A stretch of 6,135 nt of DNA from Syntrophothermus sp. UBA1445 (GTDB taxonomy: Bacteria; Bacillota; Syntrophomonadia; Syntrophomonadales; DTU052), in contig DCTH01000063.1 in assembly GCA_002329495.1 (NCBI GenBank), positions 321 through 6,455 of the forward strand. The letters are read 5' to 3'. Positions 1-5,383 of this stretch are shown here, in pieces (the stretch's first letter is position 1; the number at the start of each line of letters is the position of its first letter). The notes under the pieces are model-generated. The model was given only the letters and a program-made list of their open reading frames with translations. It was not told where the DNA came from and searched no databases. A program made the position numbers and the translations under genes.

Positions 1-345
1 CAAGAGCTGGGATATGACGATTCCCTGGATGCCTTTGGCATTCATGGAGTAGGCGGTACTTTAGGGGCTTTGCTCACTGGCGTATTTGCTTCCACTGTTG
101 TGAATCCCGCCGGTTTTGATGGCTGGCTGGCCGGGAATCCAGGCCAGTTTATGCTCCAAGCCCTGGGAGTGATAGCCACCTACCTGTACGCCGGGGTGGG
201 CACCTACCTTATTCTGACTGTGATTAGCAAATTTACGCATCTGAGGGTTTCAGCCGCTGAGGAAGAGTACGGACTGGACCAGTCCCTGCATGGTGAAGCT
301 GCTTATGTGAATACTGACCTGAGCAGCACCGCCCAGGCCAGTTGA
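1..345 (+). CDS. amt: Ammonium transporter Amt, C-terminal fragment (5' end outside window)
   Basis: This is the last 114 residues of an Amt/MEP/Rh channel, a trimeric inner-membrane protein that imports ammonium. The reading frame is open from the first base. Fragment residues 6-16 read DDSLDAFGIHG, the conserved segment holding the second pore histidine of the twin-His pair (His15 here, equivalent to E. coli AmtB His318). A glycine-rich membrane segment follows (GVGGTLGALLTGVFA), then a last membrane helix around residues 48-78 (MLQALGVIATYLYAGVGTYL and on), then a cytoplasmic tail with GLDQSLHGEAAY, the conserved Amt C-terminal signature that takes part in gating and PII contact in the family. 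No PII (glnK) gene follows in this window; one could lie upstream. No convincing terminator follows the stop, so readthrough into the regulator leader is possible. The family call is very secure; the symbol is the generic one. Confidence 0.95.
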   Translation, partial: QELGYDDSLDAFGIHGVGGTLGALLTGVFASTVVNPAGFDGWLAGNPGQFMLQALGVIATYLYAGVGTYLILTVISKFTHLRVSAAEEEYGLDQSLHGEAAYVNTDLSSTAQAS

Positions 346-384
346 TGCAAAGCCGGAAGTATACAATATATCCGGGTTAAACCT

Positions 385-414
385 ATTGTAAAGCCAGCTG
401 ACCGGGTTTACAAT
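385..414 (+). promoter_or_regulatory. Inverted repeat containing a sigma-A type promoter for the ANTAR-glnA operon
   Basis: attgtaaa (385-392) and tttacaat (407-414) are perfect 8-bp inverted repeats separated by 14 bases. The same bases read as a vegetative promoter: -35 TTGTAA (386-391), a 17-base spacer, and -10 TACAAT (409-414), each close to consensus. Transcription would then begin near 420-422, just ahead of the putative antitermination leader. The symmetry suggests that a dimeric protein could bind here, or that the RNA from an upstream start folds. The half-site spacing does not fit the GlnR/TnrA operator (TGTNA-N7-TNACA), so that regulator is not claimed. The promoter is inferred from sequence only. 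Confidence 0.45.
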
Positions 415-420
415 GACAGC

Positions 421-530
421 GTAGAAAAAACGACTTTTAGGTTTAGGCATAATTGTATAGTGATATGGACAATGGCGTCCCAGGTATGTACAGCACATCA
501 GATGCACCCATATCTTGCGGCGTTTTTTTA
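421..530 (+). promoter_or_regulatory. Putative ANTAR-responsive antitermination leader
   Basis: This is untranslated leader between the proposed promoter and the ANTAR regulator gene. It contains a short hairpin with arms ggac (467-470) and gtcc (477-480) and a six-base loop AATGGC (471-476), which has A at loop position 1 and G at position 4, the known recognition pattern for ANTAR proteins. Its 3' arm overlaps the 5' arm of the terminator at 476-522, so the two folds exclude each other. ANTAR sites normally have two such hexaloop hairpins. The upstream partner is uncertain: AACGAC (429-434) between aaaa and tttt, or ATTGTA (452-457) with a weak bulged stem. The expected logic is that bound regulator holds the hexaloop fold and lets polymerase pass into the regulator gene and glnA. 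Confidence 0.5.
476..529 (+). terminator. Conditional intrinsic terminator in the leader of the ANTAR-glnA operon
   Basis: The 5' arm cgtccca/ggtatg (476-488) pairs with catatc-t-tgcggcg (509-522) through 12 pairs, two of them G-T, with one C-C mismatch and one bulged T. The loop is about 20 bases (489-508). Seven T residues (523-529) follow directly. It sits about 40 bases before the regulator start codon, inside the operon leader, so it should act as an attenuator rather than as the end of amt. The imperfect stem fits a terminator that must be displaceable. Confidence 0.6.
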
Positions 531-558
531 TGCCCAAAATCTGGTGGTAAATAAAGGC

Positions 559-563
559 AGGTG
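559..563 (+). promoter_or_regulatory. Ribosome binding site that decides the regulator start
   Basis: AGGTG (559-563) matches the 3' part of the consensus AAGGAGGTG and lies six bases before the TTG at 570. The two GTG codons at 561 and 564 overlap or abut this site. Only a weaker AAAGG (553-557) serves them. TTG 570 is therefore preferred, though GTG 561 or 564 cannot be excluded. Confidence 0.45.
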
Positions 564-569
564 GTGCGA

Positions 570-1154
570 TTGGGAGGCAAGATTATTTTAGCCAGTATGG
601 TTCCAGCCGAAAGAAAGCTGATGAGCAGTATTCTACAGCGGGCGGGATACCAGATAACTGCAGAAACCGACAGTATCAGGCAAGCCCTGAGAAAGGTCCG
701 CTCTCTGTACTGTGATCTGCTTATTATTGACAGCGGATTAGATGGGGGTAAGGGCTATAAGCTGGCGGAGATAGCAGACCAGGACCGGCTGGCCGCGGTG
801 CTGATGGTAACCGACACGGATGTTGCCTACTTTCACCAGGAGTTTGCCTATATTATCAAACCGATCAGCAGAGAAAACCTGATACCGGCAACAAAATCTG
901 TTCTCTGGAATTGGCGCCGGGAAGAAGAATTAAGGCAGAGGATCAGCCATCTGGAGAATAAGCTGGAAACCAGAATTATTGTGGATAAAGCCAAAGGAAT
1001 ACTCATGGATGTCCAAGGATGGACGGAAGAACAGGCTCACCGCTATATACAAAAAGAAGCTATGAACCAAGGTATTACCGCCCGGCAAATGGCGACCTTG
1101 ATTGTGGAAAAGTTGGGAAAAAACCGAGCATTGTTAAAGAAAGAGGAGGAATGA
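570..1154 (+). CDS. ANTAR-domain RNA-binding antiterminator with degenerate receiver domain
   Basis: The product is 194 residues from TTG 570, or 197 from GTG 561. Residues 1-112 have a response-regulator receiver fold, with a likely phospho-acceptor Asp54 in LLIIDSG, Thr81 and Lys97 in YIIKP. The acidic pair normally at the end of the first strand is replaced (ILASMVP, around residues 8-9), so normal Mg-dependent phosphorylation is doubtful. A short coiled coil (about 115-135) leads into an ANTAR domain at about 130-185, recognised by [19 protein letters not shown] and the later [14 protein letters not shown] proteins act as dimers that bind paired hexaloop hairpins in nascent RNA and prevent termination. 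Its gene follows a matching leader and ends four bases before glnA, so it very probably controls glutamine synthetase expression and its own. The input signal is unknown; no histidine kinase is adjacent within the window. Confidence 0.9.
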   Translation: MGGKIILASMVPAERKLMSSILQRAGYQITAETDSIRQALRKVRSLYCDLLIIDSGLDGGKGYKLAEIADQDRLAAVLMVTDTDVAYFHQEFAYIIKPISRENLIPATKSVLWNWRREEELRQRISHLENKLETRIIVDKAKGILMDVQGWTEEQAHRYIQKEAMNQGITARQMATLIVEKLGKNRALLKKEEE

Positions 1155-1158
1155 CCAT

Positions 1159-2493
1159 ATGAAAGAGGCCCAAATAATGGAGGTTTTGGAAAAAGTCAAG
1201 ACTCATGGAGTGCGGTTTATCCGCTTGCAATTTACAGATGTTAATGGGGTGCTCAAGAACGTAGCCATCCCAGCCAGTCAGGTAGAAAAGGCTTTAGAAG
1301 GGGACTTGATGTTTGACGGGTCATCTATTGAAGGTTTTGCCCGCATTGAAGAATCGGATATGTATCTGATTCCCGACCCTAGCACCTTTACCATTATGCC
1401 CTGGCGCCCTTCCAGCGGAGCAGTGGCCAGAATGATATGCGATGTATACAGCCCGTCACCCAAAGCTCCCTTTATCGGTGACCCGCGCACCAATCTAAAA
1501 AGAATAATTAAACAGGCGGAAGACATGGGTTTTGTAATGAATGCCGGCCCCGAATGTGAGTTCTTTTTGTTCAACCTTGATGAAGAAGGTGTTCCCATAA
1601 TTCACACCCATGATCAGGCCGGGTATTTTGACCTGGCTCCGGTTGATCTGGGTGAGGATGCCCGCAGGGAGATGGTCCTGACCCTGCAACAGATGGGTTT
1701 CGAGATTGAGGCCTCTCATCATGAGGTGGCACCGGGCCAGCATGAGATAGATTTTAAGTATGCCGATGCCGTTACCACTGCGGACCGGGTTATCACCTTT
1801 CGCATTGTAGTCCGTACTGTGGCTCAGAAACACGGGCTGCATGCCACGTTTATGCCCAAACCCATCTATGGTATTGCCGGTTCCGGTATGCATCTCAACA
1901 TTTCATTGTTCAGGGATGGCAAGAACGCCTTTTACGATCCGTCATCACCCAACGGCCTGAGTGAATTGGCCATGCACTTTATCGGCGGTGTCCTGGAACA
2001 TGCATCAGCGATAACCGCCATCACCAATCCCACCGTTAATTCGTATAAACGGCTGGTTCCCGGATACGAGGCGCCGGTATACATTGCCTGGTCCCATAAA
2101 AACCGCAGTCCCTTGATACGGATTCCGGCCCGCAGGGGGATAGGCACCAGAATGGAGATGAGGAACCCTGATCCTACCTGCAATCCTTATCTCGCCCTGG
2201 CGGTGATACTCAAAACCGGGCTGGAAGGCGTAAGGAACCGTACAGTATGTCCCCCGTCGGTGGATCAGAACATTTATGAGATGGATGTCAACGCCCGGGA
2301 GGAGGCTGGAATCGAGAGCCTGCCGGGAACGCTGCGGGAAGCGCTGCGGGAGCTCAGACATGACAAACTGGTACAGGAGGCTCTGGGACCGCATATTTAC
2401 AAACGCTTTATGCAGGCCAAGCGGATGGAGTGGGATAACTACCGGGCCCGGGTCCACCAGTGGGAGATAGATGAGTACCTGACCACCTTTTAG
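1159..2493 (+). CDS. glnA: Glutamine synthetase, type I-alpha
   Basis: This 444-residue cytoplasmic dodecameric enzyme makes glutamine from glutamate, ammonium and ATP. Length and numbering match the Bacillus GSI-alpha enzyme. The sequence shows FDGSSIEGF (52-60), the feedback-related Arg62, metal and substrate glutamates 132, 134, 189 and 196, His245 in GSGMH, Arg298, flap Glu304 ([11 protein letters not shown]), Arg316, Glu333 and Arg335. The insertion and adenylylation site of the GSI-beta class are absent, so control should be by feedback inhibition and at the RNA level. The ATG follows AGGAGG (1144-1149) at nine bases. The regulator stop is four bases upstream, indicating co-transcription. 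One oddity is Ala240, where most family members have Asn in the NGSGMH glutamate-binding loop. Together with amt, the gene completes ammonium uptake and fixation. Confidence 0.98.
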   Translation: MKEAQIMEVLEKVKTHGVRFIRLQFTDVNGVLKNVAIPASQVEKALEGDLMFDGSSIEGFARIEESDMYLIPDPSTFTIMPWRPSSGAVARMICDVYSPSPKAPFIGDPRTNLKRIIKQAEDMGFVMNAGPECEFFLFNLDEEGVPIIHTHDQAGYFDLAPVDLGEDARREMVLTLQQMGFEIEASHHEVAPGQHEIDFKYADAVTTADRVITFRIVVRTVAQKHGLHATFMPKPIYGIAGSGMHLNISLFRDGKNAFYDPSSPNGLSELAMHFIGGVLEHASAITAITNPTVNSYKRLVPGYEAPVYIAWSHKNRSPLIRIPARRGIGTRMEMRNPDPTCNPYLALAVILKTGLEGVRNRTVCPPSVDQNIYEMDVNAREEAGIESLPGTLREALRELRHDKLVQEALGPHIYKRFMQAKRMEWDNYRARVHQWEIDEYLTTF

Positions 2494-2496
2494 TAA

Positions 2497-2553
2497 AAAA
2501 TATCTTTTAAAAGGCCAGTCGGATCGTACTATACGGCTGGCCTTTGATATTTT
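2497..2553. terminator. Bidirectional terminator between convergent glnA and lexA
   Basis: A 12-pair stem is formed by aaaggccagtcg (2510-2521) and cggctggccttt (2534-2545), including one G-T pair, with a 12-base loop. An outer stem, aaaatatc (2497-2504) with gatatttt (2546-2553), is joined by a five-base bulge on the 5' side. The A-rich left flank and T-rich right flank let the hairpin end transcripts from either side. The glnA stop is at 2493 and the lexA stop at 2557, so the hairpin fills the whole gap. Confidence 0.85.
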
Positions 2554-2556
2554 CTG

Positions 2557-3174
2557 CTACATTCGCCTGACCAATCCGGTTACTACCCCGGAGATAACTA
2601 CATCATTAACAATAATCGGCTCCATGTTGGGGTTTTCCGGGCGCAGTTCCACATGGTCCGGACGGTGATAAAAACGCTTTACCGTTGCTTCATCATCGAT
2701 CAGAGCTACTACGATATCCCCGTTGTTCGCCACTTCCTGCGAGCGGACGATTACCAGGTCACCGTCCAATATCCCGGCGTCAATCATGCTTTCTCCACTG
2801 ACCTTCAAAAGGAAATGGGTGCCCTTACCCAGAAAATCGGCTGACACACTGAAATAACCTTCCACATTCTCTTCCGCGGTGATAGGGACACCTGCGGCTA
2901 CTTTACCCACAATAGGCAGGGTGATTACCTCGGTTGCCACGGTATCCTCATCATCGACCAGTATCTCGATGGCCCTCGGCTTGCTGGGGTCCCTGCGGAT
3001 CCATCCCTTGTCTTCGATATTGGTTAAATGAACATGTACGGTGGAGCTTGAACTGAGACCCAGGGCCTGGCCAATCTCCCGAACAGAGGGCGGGTAGCCA
3101 TATTGTTTTATATGCTTTTGCATGTAGTCCAGAATCTCTCGTTGCCGGGTGGTGAGGGGAGTTTTGGTTCGCAT
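2557..3174 (-). CDS. lexA: LexA, SOS-response transcriptional repressor and autoprotease
   Basis: LexA represses DNA-repair genes and cleaves itself when RecA-ssDNA filaments form. The protein is 205 residues. The N-terminal winged helix-turn-helix covers about residues 1-65 ([34 protein letters not shown]). The cleavage bond is Ala94-Gly95 in KVAAGVP. The catalytic dyad is Ser129 (SGESM) and Lys166 (ATVKRF). The C-terminal domain carries the usual dimer segments and ends in [10 protein letters not shown] start at the ATG at 3174, which has GGAGGG four bases upstream. A longer in-frame version starting at 3237 would run through the promoter and operator and is rejected. The gene is convergent with glnA and lies 90 bases downstream of the TtcA-family gene, with its own promoter. 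It is probably self-repressed through the LexA box at 3220-3233. Confidence 0.97.
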   Translation of the reverse strand: MRTKTPLTTRQREILDYMQKHIKQYGYPPSVREIGQALGLSSSSTVHVHLTNIEDKGWIRRDPSKPRAIEILVDDEDTVATEVITLPIVGKVAAGVPITAEENVEGYFSVSADFLGKGTHFLLKVSGESMIDAGILDGDLVIVRSQEVANNGDIVVALIDDEATVKRFYHRPDHVELRPENPNMEPIIVNDVVISGVVTGLVRRM

Positions 3175-3196
3175 TTTTCCCTCCAGTTTTTTCTTC

Positions 3197-3225
3197 AGTA
3201 TAGCATGGAATTGCATATTAAAACA
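3197..3225 (-). promoter_or_regulatory. lexA promoter with extended -10
   Basis: Reading the minus strand, TATACT (3202-3197) is preceded by TGc, giving an extended -10 element (TGcTATACT). The -35 region 17 bases upstream (TGTTTT, 3225-3220) is poor, as is common with extended -10 promoters. It overlaps the LexA box, so a bound repressor would block polymerase. Transcription should begin near 3190, leaving a leader of about 15 bases with its Shine-Dalgarno site. Confidence 0.65.
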
Positions 3226-3233
3226 GTTGTTCG
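3220..3233 (-). promoter_or_regulatory. LexA box (SOS operator)
   Basis: The minus strand reads cGAACaactGTTTt. This matches 12 of 14 positions of the Gram-positive LexA operator CGAACRNRYGTTYC; the mismatches are at positions 8 and 14. It sits over the -35 region of the lexA promoter, the normal place for autorepression. It is 32 bases before the TtcA-family stop and would not affect that gene's own start. Confidence 0.75.
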
Positions 3234-3264
3234 CCATGGACAGGTTTGGGACACGGAAACCGGT

Positions 3265-3990
3265 TTACTGACTCTCCCAAAAGCTTTTGGCATTCACGTT
3301 CTCCATCGCCTTCAGCATCCGCCGTTTGCTGTGTGGAAAACGTGATTCCAGATCGTTAAGCCAGGCCTTTACGGTCTCGCGGTTGGTAGACCCTGTAACC
3401 GGACATCGGCTGGGCTTAACCGGTAGATTTAGGGATGAGGCCATTTTGGCAATAAGTTTTTCCTCAACATAGACTAAAGGCCGGATCAGCGAAAGATCCA
3501 TGCGACTGAGATAGGTGACCGGCGTGAAAGTACGGTACTGCCCTTCAAACATCATGGACATCATCAAGGTTACGACCGCATCATCCAGGTGATGACCCAG
3601 GGCAACCTTGCTGCAGCCCAGCGCAATGGCGGTGCGATTCAGGGAACCGGATCGGAGGTTCGCACAGAGGGCACACGGGTTGGACTCCCGGCGCTCTTCA
3701 AAAACCAACGGGCCAATCCGGGTCTCCACGATTTGATGCGGCAGGCTCAGGGCGGCACAGTATTCAGTCACCGGAGTCCAGTCGTCACCCCAACCCAGGT
3801 CAATAGTTACCGGAAACAGTTCAAACTCCAGAGGCGAATAATCTCGCAAGAGCTTAAATGCATGCAGCAGGATCAGGCTGTCCTTGCCCCCTGATACTCC
3901 CACTGCTATCCGGTCACCATTTTCGATCATATTGTATTTCAGGTTAGCCGCCTTAACCTGGCGGAAGAGGGTTTTTGAACTCATGGACAT
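3265..3990 (-). CDS. TtcA-family tRNA 2-thiolation protein (PP-loop ATPase)
   Basis: This 241-residue cytoplasmic protein of the TtcA/TilS N-type ATP pyrophosphatase superfamily probably adenylates and thiolates a tRNA base; TtcA makes 2-thiocytidine at position 32. The PP-loop is SGGKDS at 33-38. Cys106 and Cys109 form a CxxC (PCALC), and Cys196 (PSRCPVTG) is a third cysteine, the three that hold an iron-sulfur cluster in TtcA. LGHHLDDAV (131-139) is another family block. It is shorter than E. coli TtcA (about 310 residues) and resembles the Gram-positive branch with a CP.xGxT.R motif, whose exact tRNA target is less certain, so no symbol is given. The ATG at 3990 has AAGGAG four bases upstream; a second in-frame ATG at 3984 is also possible. 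It is upstream of lexA on the same strand. Confidence 0.88.
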   Translation of the reverse strand: MSMSSKTLFRQVKAANLKYNMIENGDRIAVGVSGGKDSLILLHAFKLLRDYSPLEFELFPVTIDLGWGDDWTPVTEYCAALSLPHQIVETRIGPLVFEERRESNPCALCANLRSGSLNRTAIALGCSKVALGHHLDDAVVTLMMSMMFEGQYRTFTPVTYLSRMDLSLIRPLVYVEEKLIAKMASSLNLPVKPSRCPVTGSTNRETVKAWLNDLESRFPHSKRRMLKAMENVNAKSFWESQ

Positions 3991-4271
3991 TGTACTCCTT
4001 AATTATAGTTTAAGCTGCTGACACGCCCGATAACTGCGGCTAAAGCCAAAGTCTATGTTGCAACCTGCGAAACGTTCTTTGCTCATTTTAACCATAATTC
4101 CTTGATGATCAACCAGTAAATGTAGCGAAAAACAACCGGTGATAAAGACTTCGACTCATTCACCGTTTTAGGAATTTTCTGTCTTTAATAATTACAACAG
4201 GAAAGTCATTAATCGGCAGGAGAATCAATAATCGATGCTGAATAGATGATTCAATAAGGGGGGAAAAAACT
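3991..4271. other. Noncoding gap between divergent genes
   Basis: These 281 bases separate the TtcA-family gene from the orphan gene. I see no coding frame, tRNA or convincing paired promoter. Visible structure is limited to a palindrome ttgat-g-atcaa (4102-4112), an inverted repeat cggtga (4137-4142) / tcaccg (4160-4165) followed by tttt, and a small repeat tgaat/attca (4239-4253) just before the orphan gene's ribosome site. A TATAAT lies on the minus strand at 4007-4002 but is too close to the downstream ribosome site to be a normal -10. Promoters for both flanking genes must lie here, but I cannot place them. Confidence 0.6.
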
Positions 4272-4676
4272 ATGCTGAAGGCCATCGAGATGGAGTTGGA
4301 GACAGGGCATTACTCGTTCGGCGTTTTGCAGAACGCACTGGCAGAAGTTGGGGCGATTAAGGCATGGTACAAAGAATTTGGCGATATGGACGGGGATTCG
4401 GAGAAGTTTAGAGAGATTATCTGGGTGCTTTCCGAAAAGGCGATTATCAGGGCCGATATCCTTACTCCTGACTTTATTGAGATCTATACTTATTACCGGG
4501 ACAAGATTACTCAGGTTGAACGCAGCCACTCAATTATGCAATGCGAGGAAAACATTAAAGTTACGCTGCAAAAAGCTGTGGTTACATTTGCAGATGGCAG
4601 AAAACTGGAGATGACCCGACCCAAGAACCGTGGCAATGCTGAACAGTACGATTCATTGCTTAAGATGATCGGCTAA
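4272..4676 (+). CDS. Hypothetical protein, 134 residues, family not recognised
   Basis: I do not recognise this protein. The ATG follows a strong aagggggg ribosome site (4257-4264) at a spacing of about seven bases, and the frame is uninterrupted to TAA at 4676. Residues 1-80 look mostly helical and acidic (MLKAIEMELETGHYSFGVLQ at the start, then DGDSEKFREIIWVLSEKAII). A tyrosine-rich stretch IEIYTYYRDKI follows at 69-79. Residues 94-116 look like paired beta strands (NIKVTLQKAVVTFADGRKLEM), and a short helix ends the protein. There is no signal peptide, membrane segment or metal motif, and only one cysteine (Cys91). It has a terminator-like hairpin about 75 bases downstream, so it is probably a single-gene unit. 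Coding is likely; function is unknown. Confidence 0.75.
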   Translation: MLKAIEMELETGHYSFGVLQNALAEVGAIKAWYKEFGDMDGDSEKFREIIWVLSEKAIIRADILTPDFIEIYTYYRDKITQVERSHSIMQCEENIKVTLQKAVVTFADGRKLEMTRPKNRGNAEQYDSLLKMIG

Positions 4677-4749
4677 ACCGTCTGATCCAGATTTCGTCGC
4701 TTTTAAAACACCATGCTATTTACAGCCTCAACATCACATTATCAAAAAC

Positions 4750-4778
4750 ACCCCGCTTCGATGGCGGGGTATTTATTT
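4750..4778 (+). terminator. Intrinsic terminator after the orphan gene
   Basis: The stem accccgc (4750-4756) pairs with gcggggt (4764-4770), seven pairs with a seven-base loop ttcgatg, followed by atttattt. On the minus strand the flanking caaaaa gives a T run as well, so it may work in both directions. It lies upstream of the GIY-YIG start at 4797, which argues against the longer version of that gene. Confidence 0.7.
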
Positions 4779-4796
4779 CGAACCAGGGAGTCAATT

Positions 4797-5072
4797 ATGG
4801 AGCACGAGAAGACCTATTATGTCTACATCGTCCAATGTGCTGATGCCACACTTTATACGGGCGTGACCAAGAACCTTCAGGCCAGGTTAAATACGCACAA
4901 CCTGGGTCAGGGAGCGAAATACACCCGGGGACGCCGCCCGGTCAGCCTGGTATACTGCGAAACGGCTCCCAACATTTCCGAGGCCTTGCGGAGGGAGCTG
5001 GAAATCAAAAAGATGAGCCGCAGCTCCAAACTTACGTTGGCATCGTCCTGGCAGAACACCGGGAAACCGTGA
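4797..5072 (+). CDS. GIY-YIG domain protein, UPF0213/YhbQ-like small family
   Basis: This is a 91-residue single-domain GIY-YIG protein. The two signature strands are YVYIVQC (8-14) and LYTGVTKNL (20-28), the equivalents of GIY and YIG. Next come Arg30 (likely the catalytic arginine), H34 in THNLGQGAKYT, and a helix with RRELEIKK (65-72) whose Glu67 or Glu69 would bind metal. The GAKYTRGRRPVSLVY block is typical of the short YhbQ/YazA group. Family members have the nuclease fold, and the E. coli member has been linked to DNA processing; the cellular role here is unknown. The ATG at 4797 has GGGAG (4786-4790) six bases upstream. An in-frame start at 4713 would span the terminator hairpin and is rejected. 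It is followed 55 bases later by the zinc mini-protein, probably in one transcript. Confidence 0.9.
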   Translation: MEHEKTYYVYIVQCADATLYTGVTKNLQARLNTHNLGQGAKYTRGRRPVSLVYCETAPNISEALRRELEIKKMSRSSKLTLASSWQNTGKP

Positions 5073-5127
5073 TGCCGTCAGTTGAGGAGTCATAGATATA
5101 TAACACCATCGAAAAGGGGGAGTAAGG

Positions 5128-5256
5128 GTGGGAAACTGCGTCTATTGCGGGCAATCTGCCGGTCTTTTTCGGAGTAAACACCGTGAGTGCGCCGAGGAGC
5201 AAGACGATGGCTGGTTTACCTATAATATGCTGATGAATGTAATCAATTTGGAGTAG
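5128..5256 (+). CDS. Small zinc-binding-type protein, 42 residues
   Basis: A GTG start at 5128 follows aaaagggggag (5112-5122) at good spacing and opens a 42-residue frame ending at TAG 5256. The protein starts MGNCVYCGQSAGLF and continues to KHREC, giving Cys4, Cys7, His18 and Cys21: a CX2C-X10-HX2C set able to hold one zinc. The rest (AEEQDDGWFTYNMLMNVINLE) is acidic then hydrophobic. The same CxxCG...AGxF...KHxEC block is, as I remember it, found at the N-terminus of longer Firmicutes proteins, so this may be a free-standing version or a truncated relic. A perfect terminator begins 15 bases after the stop, which favours a real short gene. The function is unknown. It lies directly downstream of the GIY-YIG gene. 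Confidence 0.6.
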   Translation: MGNCVYCGQSAGLFRSKHRECAEEQDDGWFTYNMLMNVINLE

Positions 5257-5271
5257 GGTTTTGTCATGGAT

Positions 5272-5315
5272 AGTCGTAAAAAACCCCGCCTAAAATGGCG
5301 GGGTTTTTTACGACT
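5272..5315. terminator. Bidirectional terminator with perfect 19-bp stem
   Basis: agtcgtaaaaaaccccgcc (5272-5290) and its exact reverse complement (5297-5315) flank a six-base loop, taaaat. The inner GC-rich core is followed by six T on the right and preceded by six A on the left, so it ends transcription from both directions. It separates the zinc mini-protein from the convergent acyl-CoA synthetase gene. Confidence 0.92.
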
Positions 5316-5337
5316 TTGTTACTCCACGGTGGCCCAA

Positions 5338-5382
5338 TGATGTACTTAACATCAAGTCCGCCGGTTAAGCCGATTTAACCGG
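5338..5382. repeat. Two tandem small inverted repeats after the acyl-CoA synthetase gene
   Basis: tgatgt (5338-5343) pairs with acatca (5349-5354), and ccggttaa (5361-5368) pairs with ttaaccgg (5375-5382), both perfect. They lie between the synthetase stop codon (5384-5386, minus strand) and the 19-bp terminator. Neither has a T run, so they may protect the mRNA 3' end or be accessory terminator structure; this is inference. Confidence 0.4.
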
Positions 5383-5383
5383 G

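Noticed and set aside
387..412. GlnR/TnrA operator TGTNA-N7-TNACA
   Set aside because: The half sites TGTAA and TTACA are present but are separated by 16 bases instead of 7.
456..461. TATAGT as an alternative -10 for the ANTAR-glnA operon
   Set aside because: It is a good -10 match, but no reasonable -35 lies 16-18 bases upstream, and a start near 468 would remove or crowd the hexaloop hairpin.
1278..2457. Long open frames antisense to glnA
   Set aside because: They are shadows of the strongly coding glnA frame, with no ribosome sites or recognisable protein motifs.
3175..3237. A 21-residue N-terminal extension of LexA
   Set aside because: It is encoded across the -10, -35 and LexA box, has no LexA-like sequence, and the internal ATG at 3174 has a much better ribosome site and gives the usual family length.
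4002..4007. Perfect TATAAT as the promoter of the TtcA-family gene
   Set aside because: Transcription would start inside the Shine-Dalgarno sequence and there is no -35 element at the right distance.
4137..4169. Hairpin cggtga/tcaccg followed by tttt as a terminator
   Set aside because: The stem has only six pairs, the loop is 17 bases, the T run is short, and no + strand gene ends upstream of it.
4713..4796. A longer GIY-YIG protein starting at 4713
   Set aside because: The added residues cross a terminator hairpin and show no domain features; the ATG at 4797 has a GGGAG site at good spacing.
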